Origin: DASYTH01 sp035762905
Lineage (GTDB): Bacteria > Actinomycetota > Actinomycetes > Mycobacteriales > Pseudonocardiaceae
Length of the DNA: 64,000 bases
NCBI RefSeq assembly: GCF_035762905.1
Contig: NZ_DASUCC010000101.1
Span: forward strand, 16,512 to 80,511
Reading direction: 5' to 3'
The notes beneath the pieces are model-generated. The model was not told where the DNA came from. It saw only the letters and a list, made by a program, of their open reading frames with translations, and did not search any database. How positions within the stretch are numbered: position 1 is the first letter of the stretch; each line of letters begins with the position of its first letter. A program made the translations under genes and the position numbers. Of this stretch, positions 1-9,000 are shown one piece after another.

Positions 1-2
1 TC

Positions 3-749
3 CATGCCAGCGGCCATTTCAACCTGGCGTGCGGCCGCCCCCTCGCGGCCCTCGACGACTTCGAACGCTGCGCCGCGTGGCTGCGCGGCCAGGACCGCGA
101 CGTACCCGCCGTGGTCCCCTGGCGCTCGGACCTCGCCCAAACCCTGCTTCGCCTCGGCCGCCGCAAGGAGGCCCGCGATCTGGTCGCCGAACAGCTCAAC
201 CGCACCGGGCCCGCCGGCGGCTCCCGTACCCGCGCCGTCGCCCTGCGCGTCCTCGCCGCCTGCACGGACGTCAAGGATCGCGCCCCGCTGCTCCGCGAAG
301 CCATCCAGTGCCTGGAACGCTGCGGCGACCGCCTCGAACTGGCCCGTGCCCTCGCCGACCTGAGCCAACTCCAACGCGAACTCGGCCAACTCGGCGACGC
401 CCGCCTCACCCTCCGCAAGGTCGAACAACTGGCCAAGGCCTGCAACGCCGAAGTCCTCCCCGACCAACGCGGCCGCCCCATCCCCGACCGCCCCGTCCGC
501 GAAGACCCCACCCCCACCGGCCCCGCCACCCTCAGCGACGCCGAACGCAAAGTCGCCGAACTCGCCGCCGACGGCCACACCAACCGCGAAATCGGCCGCA
601 AGCTGTACATCACGGTGAGCACGGTGGAACAACACCTGACCCGGATCTACAAGAAGCTGAACGTCACGCGCCGTACCGATCTGGCTCCGGAACTGTCGCG
701 TCAGGACTCGGTCGAGTCGCGGCTGGCGGTGTCACATATGGGGCCGTGA
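3..749 (+). CDS. LuxR-family (LAL-type) regulator, C-terminal part
   Basis: The reading frame is open from the left edge, so only the C-terminal ~248 residues are present. The first two thirds are helical and rich in Leu/Ala/Arg, in the style of the TPR-like repeats of large LAL regulators. The last ~65 residues form a LuxR helix-turn-helix: LSDAERKVAELAADGHTNRE followed by IGRKLYITVSTVEQHLTRIY, ending in KKLNVTRRTDLAPEL. Proteins of this class are DNA-binding activators with an N-terminal AAA ATPase, which would lie outside the window. The target is unknown; the next gene is convergent. The family call rests on the HTH, the LAL subclass is inferred from the helical repeats. Confidence 0.8.
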   Translation, partial: HASGHFNLACGRPLAALDDFERCAAWLRGQDRDVPAVVPWRSDLAQTLLRLGRRKEARDLVAEQLNRTGPAGGSRTRAVALRVLAACTDVKDRAPLLREAIQCLERCGDRLELARALADLSQLQRELGQLGDARLTLRKVEQLAKACNAEVLPDQRGRPIPDRPVREDPTPTGPATLSDAERKVAELAADGHTNREIGRKLYITVSTVEQHLTRIYKKLNVTRRTDLAPELSRQDSVESRLAVSHMGP

Positions 750-808
750 CCGGATTTGGTGCCGTGTGGCGCGCATTGTTCGGTGCCGCGCGGCACCTGT
801 GCGCGGGG

Positions 809-2035
809 TTATTGTCGGAGCACATTGCGCATCAGCTTCTGCTGCGGGTTCAGCCATGCCGGTGGGCGGAAGTATGGCAGTCCGTTGACCATCCGGATTT
901 CCCATGCTGAGTGGTGTAGTAGTCGGTGGTGCCTCCTACACAAGAGCACCATATTTCCCAAGTCGGTCGGACCCCCATCCGCCCAATGTTTTATATGGTG
1001 CGCGTCGGTCCATCTCGCCGGTAGATGGCATCCGGGGAAGGCGCATCCCCGGTCCCGGGCGATGAGGGCCTTGCGTTGGCTGGGTTTGACCAGGCGGTGT
1101 TCCTGGCCGAGGTCCAGCGGCACGCTTTCGCCGTTGAGGACCACCGGAATCAACCCCGCGTCGCAGGCGATCCGGCGGATGGCGGTGGCCGGTAGGAATG
1201 CGCCGCCGTCCAGGGTGGCGGTGCCGACCTGGGCGGTGAGCGTTTGGTAGTCGAGGTAGAGGTGCAGGTGCGGCTTGGCGCCACCGGCCGTGCTGTTGTC
1301 CAGTTGTGCGGCGGAGTGGCAGAGCTGGGCGAACCCGTCGCCGCGTCGCCGTTCGGCCGGGCGTGGGTCGGGCACTCCTTCGGCCGGTGGCTGGGGCAGG
1401 CTCAGCGAGCCGATCAGGCTGACGAACTCTTCGCCGGCCTCCGGGTCGAGGATGCCTCGGAACTTGACCCAGCCGTTGGGTTGGGCGTGCAGGTGTAGTT
1501 CGTTGGCCGGCTCGGCCAACTGGTCTTCCTGGTGCGGGTTCTCGCCATCCTGGTCGATGCGGGCGAGCAGGATGCGGCCGTATTGTTTGACCACGCGCGG
1601 GTCGGAGGTGCGCGCGGTTTGGGTCAAGGTGGACTCGACGAGCTGTTTGTTCTGCGGGCCCGCCCAGTCCGGGATGGCGGTGACCGCCTCCGCGATCGCC
1701 ACCACATGCTCGGAGTCGAGCACCCCCTCGTGCAGCGCTTGGCGCACCAAGGGCAGTTTGGCCGGGGCTACATAGCCCACCGGTGTCACCGACTCGGCCA
1801 CCAGTTCGGCCTGCTCGATCAGGCCGGTAGCTTTGCGGGTTGTGATCCGCAGCAGGTCTGACAGGTACTTCGCGAGGCTGGGGTAGCCGGCGAACACCTC
1901 GGTCTGCCGGTGTCCCATTTCGTTGATGATGTCCAGCGCGTCGGCGTGGTCGCGTCGCATTCTGGCGAAGATTTCCACCAGCGCAGCCGGAAGCTCCGAG
2001 CCCCGCAGGGCCGTGAATTCCTGAGTTGCGCTCAT
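809..2035 (-). CDS. DUF222 / HNH endonuclease domain protein
   Basis: A 408-residue protein. The N-terminal ~270 residues match the helical DUF222 (13E12-type) region, and the C-terminus has a complete HNH zinc-finger nuclease motif: CAFPGCHLPARWTDAHHIKH, then GNMVLLCRRHHRLLHH. The two CxxC-type pairs and the His-Asn-His residues are all present, so the nuclease fold looks intact. This family occurs in many copies in actinomycetes, often next to mobile or repeat DNA, and its cellular role is not known. It stands alone here, convergent with the LuxR gene on its left and followed upstream by a repeat region. Confidence 0.88.
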   Translation of the reverse strand: MSATQEFTALRGSELPAALVEIFARMRRDHADALDIINEMGHRQTEVFAGYPSLAKYLSDLLRITTRKATGLIEQAELVAESVTPVGYVAPAKLPLVRQALHEGVLDSEHVVAIAEAVTAIPDWAGPQNKQLVESTLTQTARTSDPRVVKQYGRILLARIDQDGENPHQEDQLAEPANELHLHAQPNGWVKFRGILDPEAGEEFVSLIGSLSLPQPPAEGVPDPRPAERRRGDGFAQLCHSAAQLDNSTAGGAKPHLHLYLDYQTLTAQVGTATLDGGAFLPATAIRRIACDAGLIPVVLNGESVPLDLGQEHRLVKPSQRKALIARDRGCAFPGCHLPARWTDAHHIKHWADGGPTDLGNMVLLCRRHHRLLHHSAWEIRMVNGLPYFRPPAWLNPQQKLMRNVLRQ

Positions 2036-2187
2036 GCCGCCATTCTATTGACCCGAAGCTGCGGTTTCCAGAATGTTCACTCGATCAGGTGTTCGACGCG
2101 CGAACGTGCCATTCGTTCGCCGCTGGGGTTGCGGTGACGGGCACACTGATGGTTGGTTTCGGGATGAGTGTTGTCGGGTTGGCAGGG

Positions 2188-2320
2188 GTTCCCGGCTGCA
2201 TCGGAACGCTCGGGGTGGGCGCCTTGGTAGGGCTGGGCCCGGCGTTCCGCGGCACAGTGGTGGACAGGCCGCTCCGTGCAGTGGCACCGGGCGCGGGCCT
2301 GCCCACCACCGTGCACCGGG
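2188..2320 (+). repeat. Dispersed repeat unit, copy A
   Basis: This ~133-bp block begins GTTCCCGGCTGC and ends GTGCACCGGG. The reverse complement of 36906-37036 aligns along its whole length: matching blocks include TCGGAACGC, GGGCTGGGCCCGGCGTTCCG, GCTCCGTGCA, GCCTGCCCAC and CCGTGCACCG, in the same order and similar spacing. It therefore belongs to a dispersed element present at least twice in the window in opposite orientations. It carries no evident transposase. Confidence 0.75.
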
Positions 2321-2378
2321 AAGGGGCGTCACCCTGGCAGATTGCTCGGTTGCGGTTGGCCAAACCGAGATTCAGTTG

Positions 2379-2835
2379 ATGGGGCCGGCAACTCGGGTGC
2401 TGGGGCCGGCAACTCGGTGCTGGGGCCGGGGATGTCGGGTGTGGAACTGGAAATTCGGGTAGCTGGAGGTGGGGCCTCGGGTGGTGGTGGGCTCGGCATT
2501 TCGGCTGGTGGGACCGAGACATCGGGTGCTGGGGGGTGGGGATGTCGGGTGTGGAATTGGCAATTCGGGTAGCTGGGGGTGGGGACTCAGGTTGTTAGGC
2601 TGGCATTTCGGGTGCTGAGTTCAGGATCTCGGGTGGTGGGGGACGGGAACTCAGGTGTTGGGCGGGTAATTCGGGTGGTGGAGGTGGGATTCGGGTGTTG
2701 GAACTGGAAATTCGGGTAGCTGGAGACGGGGACTCGGGGACCGGGATCTCGGGTACTGGAAATGAGGTTCGGGTGCTGGAAATGAGGTTCGGGTGCTGGA
2801 AATGAGGTCCGGGTGCTGGAGGCGGGGACTCGGGT
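2379..2835 (+). repeat. Degenerate microrepeat array, core TCGGGTGCTGG
   Basis: The plus strand repeats a 20-24 nt unit with core (A/T)TCGGGTGCTGG followed by a G-rich spacer. Most copies are degenerate, but 2761-2780, 2781-2800 and 2801-2820 are an almost exact 20-nt tandem (AATGAGGTTCGGGTGCTGGA, one mismatch in the third copy). The same core recurs in both orientations at 36290-37440. A structural, regulatory or purely selfish role cannot be told apart from sequence alone. Confidence 0.75.
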
Positions 2836-2937
2836 GTTGGGGCCCGGGGGGCGAGGACCGGGGGCCAAGCTCGGGGAACCCTCCGTCAGCACAGGGAACC
2901 CGGCATCACGGGGTCCGGGGCGGGCCGGGGTCAATCA

Positions 2938-2956
2938 GGCAGGGCTTCGCCCTGCC
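2938..2956. terminator. Perfect 8-bp hairpin
   Basis: GGCAGGGC and GCCCTGCC flank a TTC loop and are followed by CCTT. It could act as a factor-independent terminator in either direction, but has no T-run and sits inside a repeat region, so it may be part of a mobile or repetitive unit instead. Confidence 0.45.
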
Positions 2957-2968
2957 CCTTGGTAGCCC

Positions 2969-3059
2969 AAGGCACCGCGGGAGGCTCCTTGTCAAGGCAC
3001 CCAACAGACTCCAGTGCACCCACGGACGAGTGTGCCTTGACAAGGAGGCGCGGTGCCTT
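2969..3059. repeat. Long imperfect inverted repeat
   Basis: The left arm 2969-3000 (starting AAGGCACCGCG, ending CTCCTTGTCAAGGCAC) pairs with the right arm 3032-3059 (GTGCCTTGACAAGGAG then GCGCGGTGCCTT) across a 31-nt loop, with only a short insertion of four bases in the left arm. The size resembles a non-autonomous MITE-like element or a folded RNA. No target-site duplication could be fixed with confidence. Confidence 0.6.
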
Positions 3060-3117
3060 AACCTCCCGGCCCGCCCCGGACCCCACCCCGCATCCGTGCA
3101 CCCCGTCGAACACCCAA

Positions 3118-3129
3118 GAGAGCGCTCTC
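3118..3129. promoter_or_regulatory. LacI-type operator GAGAGCGCTCTC, copy 1
   Basis: Perfect 12-bp palindrome with a central CG, 21 nt upstream of the LacI-family gene at 3151. The identical 12-mer occurs at 4229-4240 in front of the hydrolase genes. A central CpG palindrome at both the regulator and its downstream operon is the classic arrangement of a local LacI-family autoregulated switch. Confidence 0.75.
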
Positions 3130-3150
3130 CGCACCAGCTAAGATGCCATC

Positions 3151-4185
3151 ATGACCGATCGGGCACCGAGAACCGCGACCCTGGAGGACGTCGCACGGGT
3201 GGCCGGCGTGTCCCGGGCGACCGTGTCGCGAGTGATCAACGGTGTCCGCAACGTCGATCTTGAGATCCAGGAACTCGTCCGCCGCGCCATCGCCGAGACC
3301 GGGTACGCGCCGAATCGGGCGGCGCGGTCGCTGGTTACCCGGCGGGCGGGGAACATCGCTCTGGTCGTGTCCGGCGCCGAGGACGAATCCGGTTACGCGG
3401 TAACGGTTTTCGCTGATCCTTTCTTCGGGCGGGTGGCGGCGGGGGCGGTCGACTTTCTGCGTCCGCTCGGCATCCACCCGCTGCTCATGTTGGCCGACTC
3501 GGATCAGGCGCGCGCCGATGTGGTCGCGAACCTGCGGCAGGGGAACGCCGATGGTGCGCTGGTCGTCTCCACGCACGCCGAGGATCCGTTGCCCGAGTTG
3601 TTCGTGCGCGCGGGAGTGCCGGCGGTGCTGTTCGCCCGGCCGGCGACACCGATTCCGGTCAGCTATGTCGATCTCGCGCATCAGGATGGCGCCCGGCTGG
3701 CCGCCGAGCACCTGCTGGCCCGCGGCTGCCGGCGGCTGGCGACGATTACCGGGCCGTTGGACGTGCCGGCGAGTCAGGATCGGCTGGCGGGGTTTCGGGA
3801 TGCGATGGCTCGGCGCGGACATCCGTACATTCCGATCGTGGAGGGGGACTTCAAGCAGAACGGGGGCGAGGGGGCGATGGAGCGGTTGTTGACCGAGCAT
3901 CCGAAACTGGACGGCGTGTTCGTGGCCAACGACCTGATGGCGCAGGGGGCGCTGCTGGTGCTGCGCCAGCATGGCCGGCGGGTGCCGGAGGACGTTGCGG
4001 TGGTCGGATTCGACGACAGTCCGGCGGCGTTGGCTTGCCGGCCGCAGCTCACGACGGTGCGGCAGCCGGTGGAGGACATGGCGGGGGAGATGGCGCGGTT
4101 GTTGCTGTCCCATATCGAGAATCCGAAGAGTGAGCCGACGTCGGTGATCTTTGATCCGACGTTGGTGGTGCGCGGTTCGGCCTGA
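3151..4185 (+). CDS. LacI-family transcriptional regulator of glucan utilisation
   Basis: A 344-residue repressor. The N-terminal HTH reads ATLEDVARVAGVSRATVSRV with the hinge ETGYAPNRAARSLVTRRAGN; the rest is a periplasmic-binding-protein-like sensor (VAVVGFDDSPAALACRPQLT near the C-terminus). Start at 3151 is chosen because the HTH begins within the first dozen residues. It is followed by two secreted glucan hydrolases in the same direction, with the same palindrome before it and before them, so I infer it represses both until an oligosaccharide inducer (perhaps from beta-1,3-glucan) binds. The ligand itself cannot be read from the sequence. Confidence 0.92.
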   Translation: MTDRAPRTATLEDVARVAGVSRATVSRVINGVRNVDLEIQELVRRAIAETGYAPNRAARSLVTRRAGNIALVVSGAEDESGYAVTVFADPFFGRVAAGAVDFLRPLGIHPLLMLADSDQARADVVANLRQGNADGALVVSTHAEDPLPELFVRAGVPAVLFARPATPIPVSYVDLAHQDGARLAAEHLLARGCRRLATITGPLDVPASQDRLAGFRDAMARRGHPYIPIVEGDFKQNGGEGAMERLLTEHPKLDGVFVANDLMAQGALLVLRQHGRRVPEDVAVVGFDDSPAALACRPQLTTVRQPVEDMAGEMARLLLSHIENPKSEPTSVIFDPTLVVRGSA

Positions 4186-4203
4186 TACCGGGCTTGACAA
4201 CTG

Positions 4204-4240
4204 TGCTGGAATGCCAGCACTCTCTAGAGAGAGCGCTCTC
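4204..4240 (+). promoter_or_regulatory. Promoter/operator of the glucanase operon
   Basis: A TTGACA at 4194-4199 is followed by a palindrome TGCTGGAATGCCAGCA (4204-4219) and then by the 12-bp palindrome GAGAGCGCTCTC (4229-4240), identical to the one before the LacI gene. Repressor bound at 4229-4240 would block a promoter using the TTGACA element; no good -10 hexamer is evident, so the promoter itself is tentative. The first palindrome could bind a second regulator. Confidence 0.65.
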
Positions 4241-4285
4241 CCGGGTCCCCTGCCCACGCCCGGGGCGCTGTCAAGGGAGATGGCC

Positions 4286-6025
4286 ATGCGCACCCGTCCT
4301 CGCCTTCTGCCGCGCCGCGGATCCGTGTTCACGATTGCGGCGGCCCTGGTCGCCGGGCTGGTGATCGTGCCGGGGGTGGCTACGGCGGCACCCACCCTGC
4401 TGTCCCAGAACAAGCCGGCCAGCGCGTCGTCGACCGAGAACGCCGGCACGCCGGCGTCGGCGGCGGTGGACGGCAACCCGGCTACCCGCTGGTCGTCCGC
4501 GTTCGGGGACCCGCAATGGGTGCAGGTGGACCTGGGCGGCCGGGCCACCATCAACCAGGTCAACCTGAGCTGGGAGGCCGCCTACGCCAGGGCGTTCCAG
4601 ATTCAGGTGTCGGACAACGCGGCCAGCTGGACCACGGTCTTCTCCACCACGACCGGCACCGGCGGCACGCAGAACCTGGCGGTCAGCGGATCGGGCCGGT
4701 ATGTGCGGATGCTCGGAACGGCTCGGGCCACGGCATTCGGGTACTCGCTGTGGGAGTTCCAGGTCATCGGCGAGCTGGCCGGATCGGCCTGCGGCAACAA
4801 CGTCGCGCTCAACCGGCCGGCCGCGGCGTCCTCGACCGAGAACGCCGCCACCCCGGCCTCGGCCGCCGTGGACGGCAACCCGGCGACCCGCTGGTCCTCC
4901 GCGTTCGTCGACCCGCAGTGGCTGCGGGTCGATCTCGGCGCGCCCACCGCGATCTGCCAGGTGGTCCTCTCCTGGGAGGCGGCCTACGCCACCGCGTTCC
5001 AGATCCAGGTGTCGAACGACGCCAGCGCCTGGACGACGATCTTCGCTACCACCACCGGCACTGGCGGCACGCAAACCCTGGCGGTCAACGGAACCGGCCG
5101 TTACGTCCGGATGAACGGCACCGTCCGGGCCACCGGCTTCGGCTACTCGCTGTGGGAGTTCGGCGTGTTCGGCACCGGCGGACCGCCGCCGCCACCCCCG
5201 CCGCCGGACCAGTTCTGGGGTGACACCAGCACGATCCCGCCCGCGAACAACGTGCTCATGGTCAAGGTGCTCAACCGCACCAACGGCCGGTACCCGGACA
5301 GCCAGGTGTTCTGGAGCTTCAACGGACAGGTGCGCTCGATCGCCGAGCAGCCCTTCCTGGACATGCCGGCCAACTCCGCCGGGCGGATGAACTTCTTCCT
5401 CGGTTCGCCGAACAGTCAGTACTTCGACTTCATCGAGTTCACCGTCGGTCCGGCCGTGTTCAACGGCAACACCACGCGGGTCGACGCGTTCGGGCTCAAG
5501 CTGGCCATGCGGCTGCACGCCAGGGACGGCTTCGACGTCGAGGTCGGCGAGGACCGGGCGACCTTCGCCGAGGATCGCTCGGCCACCTTCGCGAAGTTCG
5601 TCGCCGAGGTGCCGGCCCAGTTCGACGTGCTGGCCCAGTCGCCGGGACAGGCCCGGATCATCGCACCGGGCAGCGACCCGACGTTCCGCGCCGGCGGGGT
5701 GAACGCCAACTACTTCACCGCCTACGCCAACTCGGTCGGTGTCAACGCGTCCACTTCGGACATCTTCGGCTGCGCCGGACCGCTGGCCGCCGACCCGGAC
5801 ATGTGCGCGGCGCTCAACCGGCATACCGCGCACCTGCCGCGGGCGCAGTGGGGCGACCCGGCCCGGTACTACCCGACCGCGCCGGCCAACTACTACGCGA
5901 AGTTCTGGCACGACCACGCGATCAGCCGGCTGGCCTACGGCTTCCCGTACGACGACGTGGCCAACCAGTCCTCGTTCATCTCACACGGCAACCCGCAGTG
6001 GTTGCTGGTCGCCGTAGGTTGGTGA
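4286..6025 (+). CDS. Secreted GH64-like beta-1,3-glucanase with two F5/8C domains
   Basis: About 579 residues. ATG 4286 is preferred to ATG 4280 because AAGGGA at 4273-4278 is well spaced only for 4286. A signal peptide (RRGSVFTIAAALVAGLVIVP, cut near ATA-AP) is followed by two tandem discoidin/F5/8-type C domains (each with the block YSLWEFQVIG or YSLWEFGVFG), a poly-Pro linker (GGPPPPPPPP) and a ~265-residue C-terminal domain. In that domain DFIEFTV and RVDAFG put Glu and Asp 16 residues apart, the spacing I recall for the catalytic pair of GH64 laminaripentaose-forming glucanases. The discoidin domains probably bind carbohydrate (CBM32-like). GH64 is a moderate-confidence call; secretion and domain order are clear. 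Confidence 0.72.
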   Translation: MRTRPRLLPRRGSVFTIAAALVAGLVIVPGVATAAPTLLSQNKPASASSTENAGTPASAAVDGNPATRWSSAFGDPQWVQVDLGGRATINQVNLSWEAAYARAFQIQVSDNAASWTTVFSTTTGTGGTQNLAVSGSGRYVRMLGTARATAFGYSLWEFQVIGELAGSACGNNVALNRPAAASSTENAATPASAAVDGNPATRWSSAFVDPQWLRVDLGAPTAICQVVLSWEAAYATAFQIQVSNDASAWTTIFATTTGTGGTQTLAVNGTGRYVRMNGTVRATGFGYSLWEFGVFGTGGPPPPPPPPDQFWGDTSTIPPANNVLMVKVLNRTNGRYPDSQVFWSFNGQVRSIAEQPFLDMPANSAGRMNFFLGSPNSQYFDFIEFTVGPAVFNGNTTRVDAFGLKLAMRLHARDGFDVEVGEDRATFAEDRSATFAKFVAEVPAQFDVLAQSPGQARIIAPGSDPTFRAGGVNANYFTAYANSVGVNASTSDIFGCAGPLAADPDMCAALNRHTAHLPRAQWGDPARYYPTAPANYYAKFWHDHAISRLAYGFPYDDVANQSSFISHGNPQWLLVAVGW

Positions 6026-9000
6026 TGATCATGCGAAACCGCGGGCTGCTGCTCGCCGCCGTCGTCCTGGTCCTGACGAGCACGGTGGCCGCGCTCGCGC
6101 CGGCACCGGCCGGCGCCGCGCCCACCCTGCTGTCCCAGAACAAGCCGGCCATCGCGTCTTCGGTCGAGGGCGCCGGCACACCGGCGTCCGCCGCGGTGGA
6201 CGGCAACCCGGGCACCCGGTGGGCCAGTACGTTCAGCGATCCCCAGTGGCTGCAGGTGGATCTCGGCGGCCCCGCGACGCTTTCCCAGGTGGTGCTGAGC
6301 TGGGAGGCGGCCTACGCCACCGCGTTCCAGATCCAGGTGTCCGCCGACGCAACCGGCTGGACCACGATCTTCTCCAGCACGACCGGCACCGGCGGCACGC
6401 AGACGTTGGCGGTCAACGGAACCGGCCGCTACGTCCGGATGCTCGGCACCGCCCGGGCCACCGGCTGGGGCTACTCGCTGTGGGAGTTCCAGGTGATCGG
6501 CGAACTGGCCGGCACCGCATGCGGCGTCAACACCGCGCTCGGCCGGCCGGCCACCGCGTCTTCGGCCGAGAGCGCCGGCACACCGGCATCCGCCGCGGTG
6601 GACGGCAACCCGGGCACCCGGTGGGCCAGTACGTTCAGCGATCCGCAATGGCTGCAGGTGGATCTCGGCGGCACCGTGACCGTGTGCCAGGTCGTGCTGA
6701 GCTGGGAGGCGGCCTACGCCACCGCGTTCCAGATCCAGGTGTCCGCCGACGCAACCGGCTGGACCACGATCTTCTCGACGACGACCGGCACCGGCGGCAC
6801 GCAGACGTTGGCGGTCAACGGAACCGGCCGCTACGTCCGGATGCTCGGCACCGCCCGGGCCACTGGATTCGGTTACTCGCTCTGGGAGTTCGCCGTGCAC
6901 GGCACCGGTGGGAGCACCGGTCCGACCGACCCGGTCATCTCCCGGTTCCAGCCGGTGTCGGCGTCCTCCTGGGAGGGCGGCAACGCGCCCGGCGCCGCGC
7001 TGGACGGCCGGGCCACGACCCGGTGGAGCAGCCTGGCCAGCGATCCACAGTGGCTCCAGGTCGACCTCGGTGGCACCGCGACGATCACCGGGGTGCTGCT
7101 CAACTGGGAAACCGCCTACGCCACCGGATATCGCATCGAGGTGTCCGGCGACGCCGCCACCTGGACCACGATCCACAGCACCGCCGCCGGCCGCGGCGGC
7201 GTGGAGAACCTCGCCATCCGCGGCACCGGCCGGTACGTGCGCATGTTCGGCACCGCGCGAGCCACCGGCTTCGGGTTCTCGTTGTGGGAGTTCGAGGTTC
7301 GCGGCTCGGTGGACACCTCGGCGGTCACCCCGCCGATGCTGTCCGGGCCGACCCGGCCGCCGGCGACCACCGGCCAGTTCGCGCTCACCGCGCCGGCCAA
7401 CGGCGCGATGATCACCAGCACCCGCCGGCCGGCCCTGTCCTGGGCGGCCGTACCGGGCGCAGTGCGCTACCAGGTGTGGATCAACATCAGCCGCACCGAC
7501 TACGACTTCGCCGCTCCCGGCAACCTGATCGACCTCTACACCAGGGTGGCCGAGCCGACCGGCACCGGCTACACGCCGACCTGGGACCTGCCGGACCGCT
7601 GGACCTACAAGTGGTTCGTGGTCTCGGTCAGCGGGTCGGGCGCCACCACGACGTCGAACATCCGCACGTTCAGCGTCTACCTGCCCATCCTGGAAACGGT
7701 GGCGGACGGCGTGTCCGTGGTGGCCGGCAGCCGGGACCTCAACAAGAACGGCTCGATCGAGCCGTACGAGGACTGGCGGGCACCGGTCGAAACCCGGGTG
7801 AACGACCTGCTCGGGCGGATGACGCCGGAGGAGAAGGCCTACCAGATGTTCTACAACGCGCAGGTCTTCCCGCGGTCCGGCTGGCACTTCGGCCCGGCGC
7901 AGGCGGCGGATCTGCACGGCTACCTGCTCGGCGCCGCGGGAACCCGGCTCGGTATCCCGTTCGTCTCGGCCGGCGACACCATCCACGGCTACCAGACCAC
8001 CTACCCGACGCAGAGCGCGCTCGCCGCCGGCCGGAACTACGCGCTGGACTACCGGCTCGGCGACATGCAGCGCCGCGAGCAGCTCGAGGTGGGCACCCGC
8101 GGCGTGCTCGGACCGCTGGCCGAGGTCGGTACCAAGGTGCTCTACCCGCGTATCCAGGAAGGCAACGGGGAGAACGCGGACGTGGCCGCCGCGCAGGTGC
8201 GCGCGCTGGTCGCCGGGTTGCAGGGCGGACCGGAGCTGAACCCGAAGTCGGTGCTGGCCACCGTGAAGCACTGGCCGGGCGAGGGCGCCGGGGGAGAGGC
8301 ACTGATCACCTACGACGCTGTGACGATCAAGTACCACCTGATCCCGTTCCGCGCGGCCATGGAGGCCGGCGCGGTGAACATCATGCCGGGCTACGCCGGC
8401 AGCTCGTTCCTCGACCCGGGCGGGCCGGGGGCCGGCGACAGCCCGCGGATTCTGGCCTACCTGCGGCAGAATCTCGGCTTCACCGGGCTGATCACGACCG
8501 ACTGGCTGCCGTCCGGCTCGTGGGTTGGCGCGGCGAACGCCGGCTCGGACGTGATGGGCGGCGCCGACCCGGGCGCGGCCGGGTTCTCCATCGGCACATT
8601 CCTCGCCAACGTGCCGGCCGGCCGGATCGACGACGCGGTACGGCGCGTGCTGCGGTTGAAGTTCCAGTTGGGACTGTTCGAGAATCCCTACGGTGACCCG
8701 GTGAACGGCCCGTACCGGTTCCACACTCCGGCCTATGCTGCGCTGGCCAACCAGGCCGCGCGGGAAGCCCTGACGTTGCTGCGCAATGACGGCACGCTGC
8801 CGCTGCGGCTGGCCCGCGGGGACAACATCGTGGTGGCCGGGCCGCGCGCCGCGGACGGCAACGCATGCTGCGTGTGGACCAGCTTCTTCCATCAGGAGTA
8901 CGGATCCCGCAGCATCCTGGACGCGATCCGGGCCCGGGCCACGCAAGTCGGGGTGAACGTCTTCCAGGACAGCGGGCCGTCGCCGCGGCTGGCCGTCGTG

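Larger units (their letters stand above)
2036..3117. repeat. Non-coding low-complexity repeat region
   Basis: About 1.1 kb between the HNH gene and the LacI gene holds no convincing gene. It contains three structures: a ~130-bp unit (2188-2320) with a second copy elsewhere in the window, a degenerate G-rich microrepeat array (about 2379-2835), and a hairpin plus a long imperfect inverted repeat (2938-3059). Open frames exist in several phases but shift composition with the repeats and have no recognisable domain, so I treat them as artefacts. Confidence 0.7.

Noticed and set aside
2026..2522. Several overlapping frames in the repeat region before the LacI gene
   Set aside because: They lie in different phases over low-complexity DNA, show no domain, and part of the stretch is the dispersed repeat also found at 36906-37036.
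4271..5917. Long minus-strand frames opposite the glucanase, GH3 and other GC-rich genes
   Set aside because: These are antisense shadows of strongly biased codon use; translations are Arg/Gly/Pro-rich without domains.
5803..6024. N-terminal extension of the GH3 gene back into the GH64-like gene
   Set aside because: Reads the upstream gene out of frame; the signal peptide begins at the overlapping ATG 6025.
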